A DNA stretch of 64,000 bases from DATEDA01 sp963827595 (GTDB taxonomy: Bacteria > Pseudomonadota > Gammaproteobacteria > Burkholderiales > SG8-39). Where the stretch lies: the NCBI GenBank assembly GCA_963827595.1, contig CAWHBT010000001.1, positions 124,001-188,000 of the forward strand. The letters run 5' to 3'. Below are positions 62,305 through 64,000 of the stretch, in pieces (position 1 is the stretch's first letter; every line of letters starts with the position of its first letter). The notes below the pieces were generated by a model. The model worked only from the letters and a program-made list of their open reading frames with translations. It did no database searches and was not told the DNA's origin. A program made the position numbers and the translations under genes.

Positions 62305-63000
62305 TCAGCGCCGCGCGTACTGCACCGACCCGAACATCACCTCGCGCTGCTCGGGGGTGAGCGGTCCGGTGCGACGCCGATCGGCGAGGACCTGGAGCCC
62401 GCGCTTCACCGCCGGGCGCTCGTTGAGCTTGTCGAACCAGCGCCTGACGTTCCGGTAGTCGTCCATGTTCACGCCCTGCCGCTCGTAGGAGCGCAGCCAC
62501 GGCATGACCGCCATGTCGGCGATCGTGTACTCGCGGCACCCGACATACGGGCTCTCGCCGAGGCGCCGGTCGAGCACGCCGTAGAGCCGGTTCGCCTCGT
62601 TCCGGTAGCGGTCGATCGCGTACGGGATCTTCTCGACCGAATAGCCGAGGAAGTGGTGCGCCTGGCCGAGCATCGGGCCGATGTGCCCCATCTGGAACAT
62701 GACCCACTGCATCACCGCCCAGCGGTCGCGAATGTCCGCCGGCAGAAACTTGCCGGTCTTGGACGCGAGGTAGAAGAGGATCGCGCCGGACTCGGCGAGC
62801 GCCATCGGCTTGCCGCCCGGCCCGTCGCGATCGACGATCGCCGGCATCTTGTTGTTCGGGCTGACCTTGAGGAACTCGGGCTTGAACTGGTCGCCGGCCT
62901 GGATGTCGATCGGGTGCACGGTGTACGGCAGCCCGGTCTCCTCGAGCATGATGTGGATCTTGTGCCCGTTGGGCGTGGGCCAGGTATAGAGGTCGATCAT
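62305..63000 (-). CDS. glutathione S-transferase (Ure2p/YfcG-like)
   Basis: 231 residues. N-terminal thioredoxin fold LYTWPTPNGHKIHIMLEETGLPYTVHPIDIQAGDQFKPEFLKVSPNNKMPAIVDRDGPGGKPMALAESGAILFYLASK; the PTPNGHK loop (Asn/Gly) and ESGAI are the disulfide-reductase nu-class hallmarks of YfcG/YghU. C-terminal helices: WVMFQMGHIGPMLGQAHHFLGYSVEKIPYAIDRYRNEANRLYGVLDRRLGESPYVGCREYTIADMAVMPWLRSY. It ends immediately after E2's stop (convergent). The next gene, a CurA-like reductase, ends 45 bp upstream on the same strand, so co-expression is likely. Confidence 0.9.
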   Translation of the reverse strand: MIDLYTWPTPNGHKIHIMLEETGLPYTVHPIDIQAGDQFKPEFLKVSPNNKMPAIVDRDGPGGKPMALAESGAILFYLASKTGKFLPADIRDRWAVMQWVMFQMGHIGPMLGQAHHFLGYSVEKIPYAIDRYRNEANRLYGVLDRRLGESPYVGCREYTIADMAVMPWLRSYERQGVNMDDYRNVRRWFDKLNERPAVKRGLQVLADRRRTGPLTPEQREVMFGSVQYARR

Positions 63001-63045
63001 TGCTTCTCCTAACGACGGGCGGCCACGGCCGATCCGTGGTCGTCC

Positions 63046-64000
63046 CTAAACGAGCTTCACGAGCTGCTTGCCGAGGTTCTCGCCGCGCAGCATGCCCGAT
63101 GAACGCCCGCGGCGCGTTCTCGAGCCCCTGCGCGACCGTCTCCCGGTACTTGATCCTTCCCTCGCCCACCCACCGCCCGAGCTCCTCGAGCGCGCGCGGC
63201 CAGAGCTCCATGCGGTCGCTCACGATGAAGCCCTGCATGCGGATGCGGTTGACGAGCACCGAACGGAGGTTCCTGACGCCGTAGGGCTCGGTCGCGCTGT
63301 ACTGCGAGACGAGCCCGCAGATCGTGATGCGCGAAGCGGGGTTCATCAGCGGCAGGACCGCGTCCAGCACTTCGCCCCCGACGTTCTCGAAGTCCACGTC
63401 GATGCCCTGCGGCGCCGCGGTCTGCAGGTCGTCGCGGAGCCGGCCGGCCTTGTAGTCGACGCAGGCGTCGAACCCGAGCTCGCCCACGACGTAGTCGCAC
63501 TTTGCCTTGCCGCCCGCAATGCCGACCACACGGCAACCCTTGAGCTTCGCGAGCTGTCCGACCACGCTGCCGACCGCGCCCGAAGCAGCGGAGACGACGA
63601 CGGTCTCGCCCGGCTGCGGCTGGGCGATGTCGAGCAGGCCCATCCAGGCGGTGACCCCGGGCATGCCGAGCACGCCGAGCGCATACGAGGGCGGCGCCCT
63701 CGCGGCGTCCACCTTGCGCACGCCCGTGCCGTCGGAGACGGCGTACTCCTGCCAGCCGAACGCTCCGGTCACGAGGTCGCCCTTAGCGAAGCGTGGATGC
63801 CGCGATTCGACCACCTCGCCGACCGTGCCGCCGGTCATCACCTCGCCGAGCTCGACGTACTTCGCGTACGACTTCTTCGCGTCCATGCGGCCGCGCATGT
63901 ACGGGTCGAGCGAGAGCCAGTGATTGCGGACCAGGAACTGGCCGTCGCCGGGCTTGGCCAGCGGCACTGCCTCGAGCCTGAAGTTCGCTTCGGTGACCCG
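63046..64000 (-). pseudogene. NADP-dependent medium-chain (CurA/YncB-type) oxidoreductase, 5' end beyond window, one extra base near 3' end
   Basis: Zinc-independent quinone/alkenal reductase. Visible: TEANFRLEAVPLAKPGDGQFLVRNHWLSLDPYMRGRM, FGWQEYAVSDGTGVRKVD, LGMPGVTAWMGLLDIAQPQPGETVVVSAASGAVGSVVGQLAKLKGCRVVGIAGGKAKCDYVVGELGFDACVDYK (Rossmann), DFENVGGEVLDAVLPLMN, GFIVSDR. After ENAPRAFIG an extra base near 63096 shifts phase; the corrected tail MLRGENLGKQLVKLV stops at 63046. The N-terminus lies outside the window. It reduces 2-alkenals or quinones with NADPH. The lone indel near the end may be a read error or a mild C-terminal change. Confidence 0.85.

Overview
This is a very GC-rich bacterial chromosome segment (about two thirds G+C or more by eye, not counted). 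It is most like a soil or freshwater betaproteobacterium of the Burkholderiales kind. Pointers to that are three orphan Bug-type (TctC) periplasmic receptors, CoA-dependent acid catabolism, LysR control and aconitase X. I saw no rRNA, tRNA, insertion sequence, prophage or CRISPR array. Both ends cut through genes.

Layout. 1-9.9 kb: solute-binding proteins (three Bug receptors, a DctP-like protein, an NMT1-type ABC receptor) mixed with small-acid enzymes (FAH-family hydrolase, Ldh_2 dehydrogenase, VOC protein, IlvD/Edd sugar-acid dehydratase). 9.7-18 kb: a 46-residue secreted protein, an FAD disulfide oxidoreductase coupled to a patatin lipase, an orphan DGQHR protein, a PlsB-like acyltransferase, an ankyrin protein, an RraA-like aldolase and a membrane TPR protein. 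18-23.8 kb: HpaI aldolase, 2-hydroxyacid dehydrogenase, a TAXI-TRAP transporter broken by many single-base phase changes, and a universal stress protein. 23.8-31.9 kb: NfeD/stomatin/TPR-transferase operon, two-subunit aconitase X, GYD protein, exported class II aldolase behind a truncated methyltransferase, and a DUF1223 protein. 32-41 kb: a frameshifted SQR-like flavoprotein, MFS transporter, luciferase-like monooxygenase, SDR, and a Crp/Fnr regulator overlapping a heavily frameshifted AAA-TPR adenylate cyclase. 41-42.3 kb: tandem HExxH secreted proteins, each behind the same palindrome. 42.3-52.5 kb: AzlCD and fatty-acid or CoA catabolism (two crotonase-family proteins, acyl-CoA ligase, thiolase), GST, VOC, Gdx exporter, LysR. 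52.5-56 kb: an HTH-like/methyltransferase fusion overlapping a short MTHFR-like gene behind a perfect 16-bp palindrome, DUF3237, SDR, MgtC. 57-64 kb: PNPOx-like protein, thioesterase, SDR, a 2-oxoacid dehydrogenase E1alpha-E1beta-E2 operon, GST and a CurA-like reductase.

Taken together the genes describe scavenging of small organic acids and acyl-CoA chemistry: periplasmic capture, then dehydratases, aldolases, dehydrogenases, and beta-oxidation to acetyl-CoA. Several genes carry single-base phase changes, densest at 19.95-22.8 kb and 37.6-40.9 kb. They may be consensus errors or recent decay, and annotation there should be read with that in mind.
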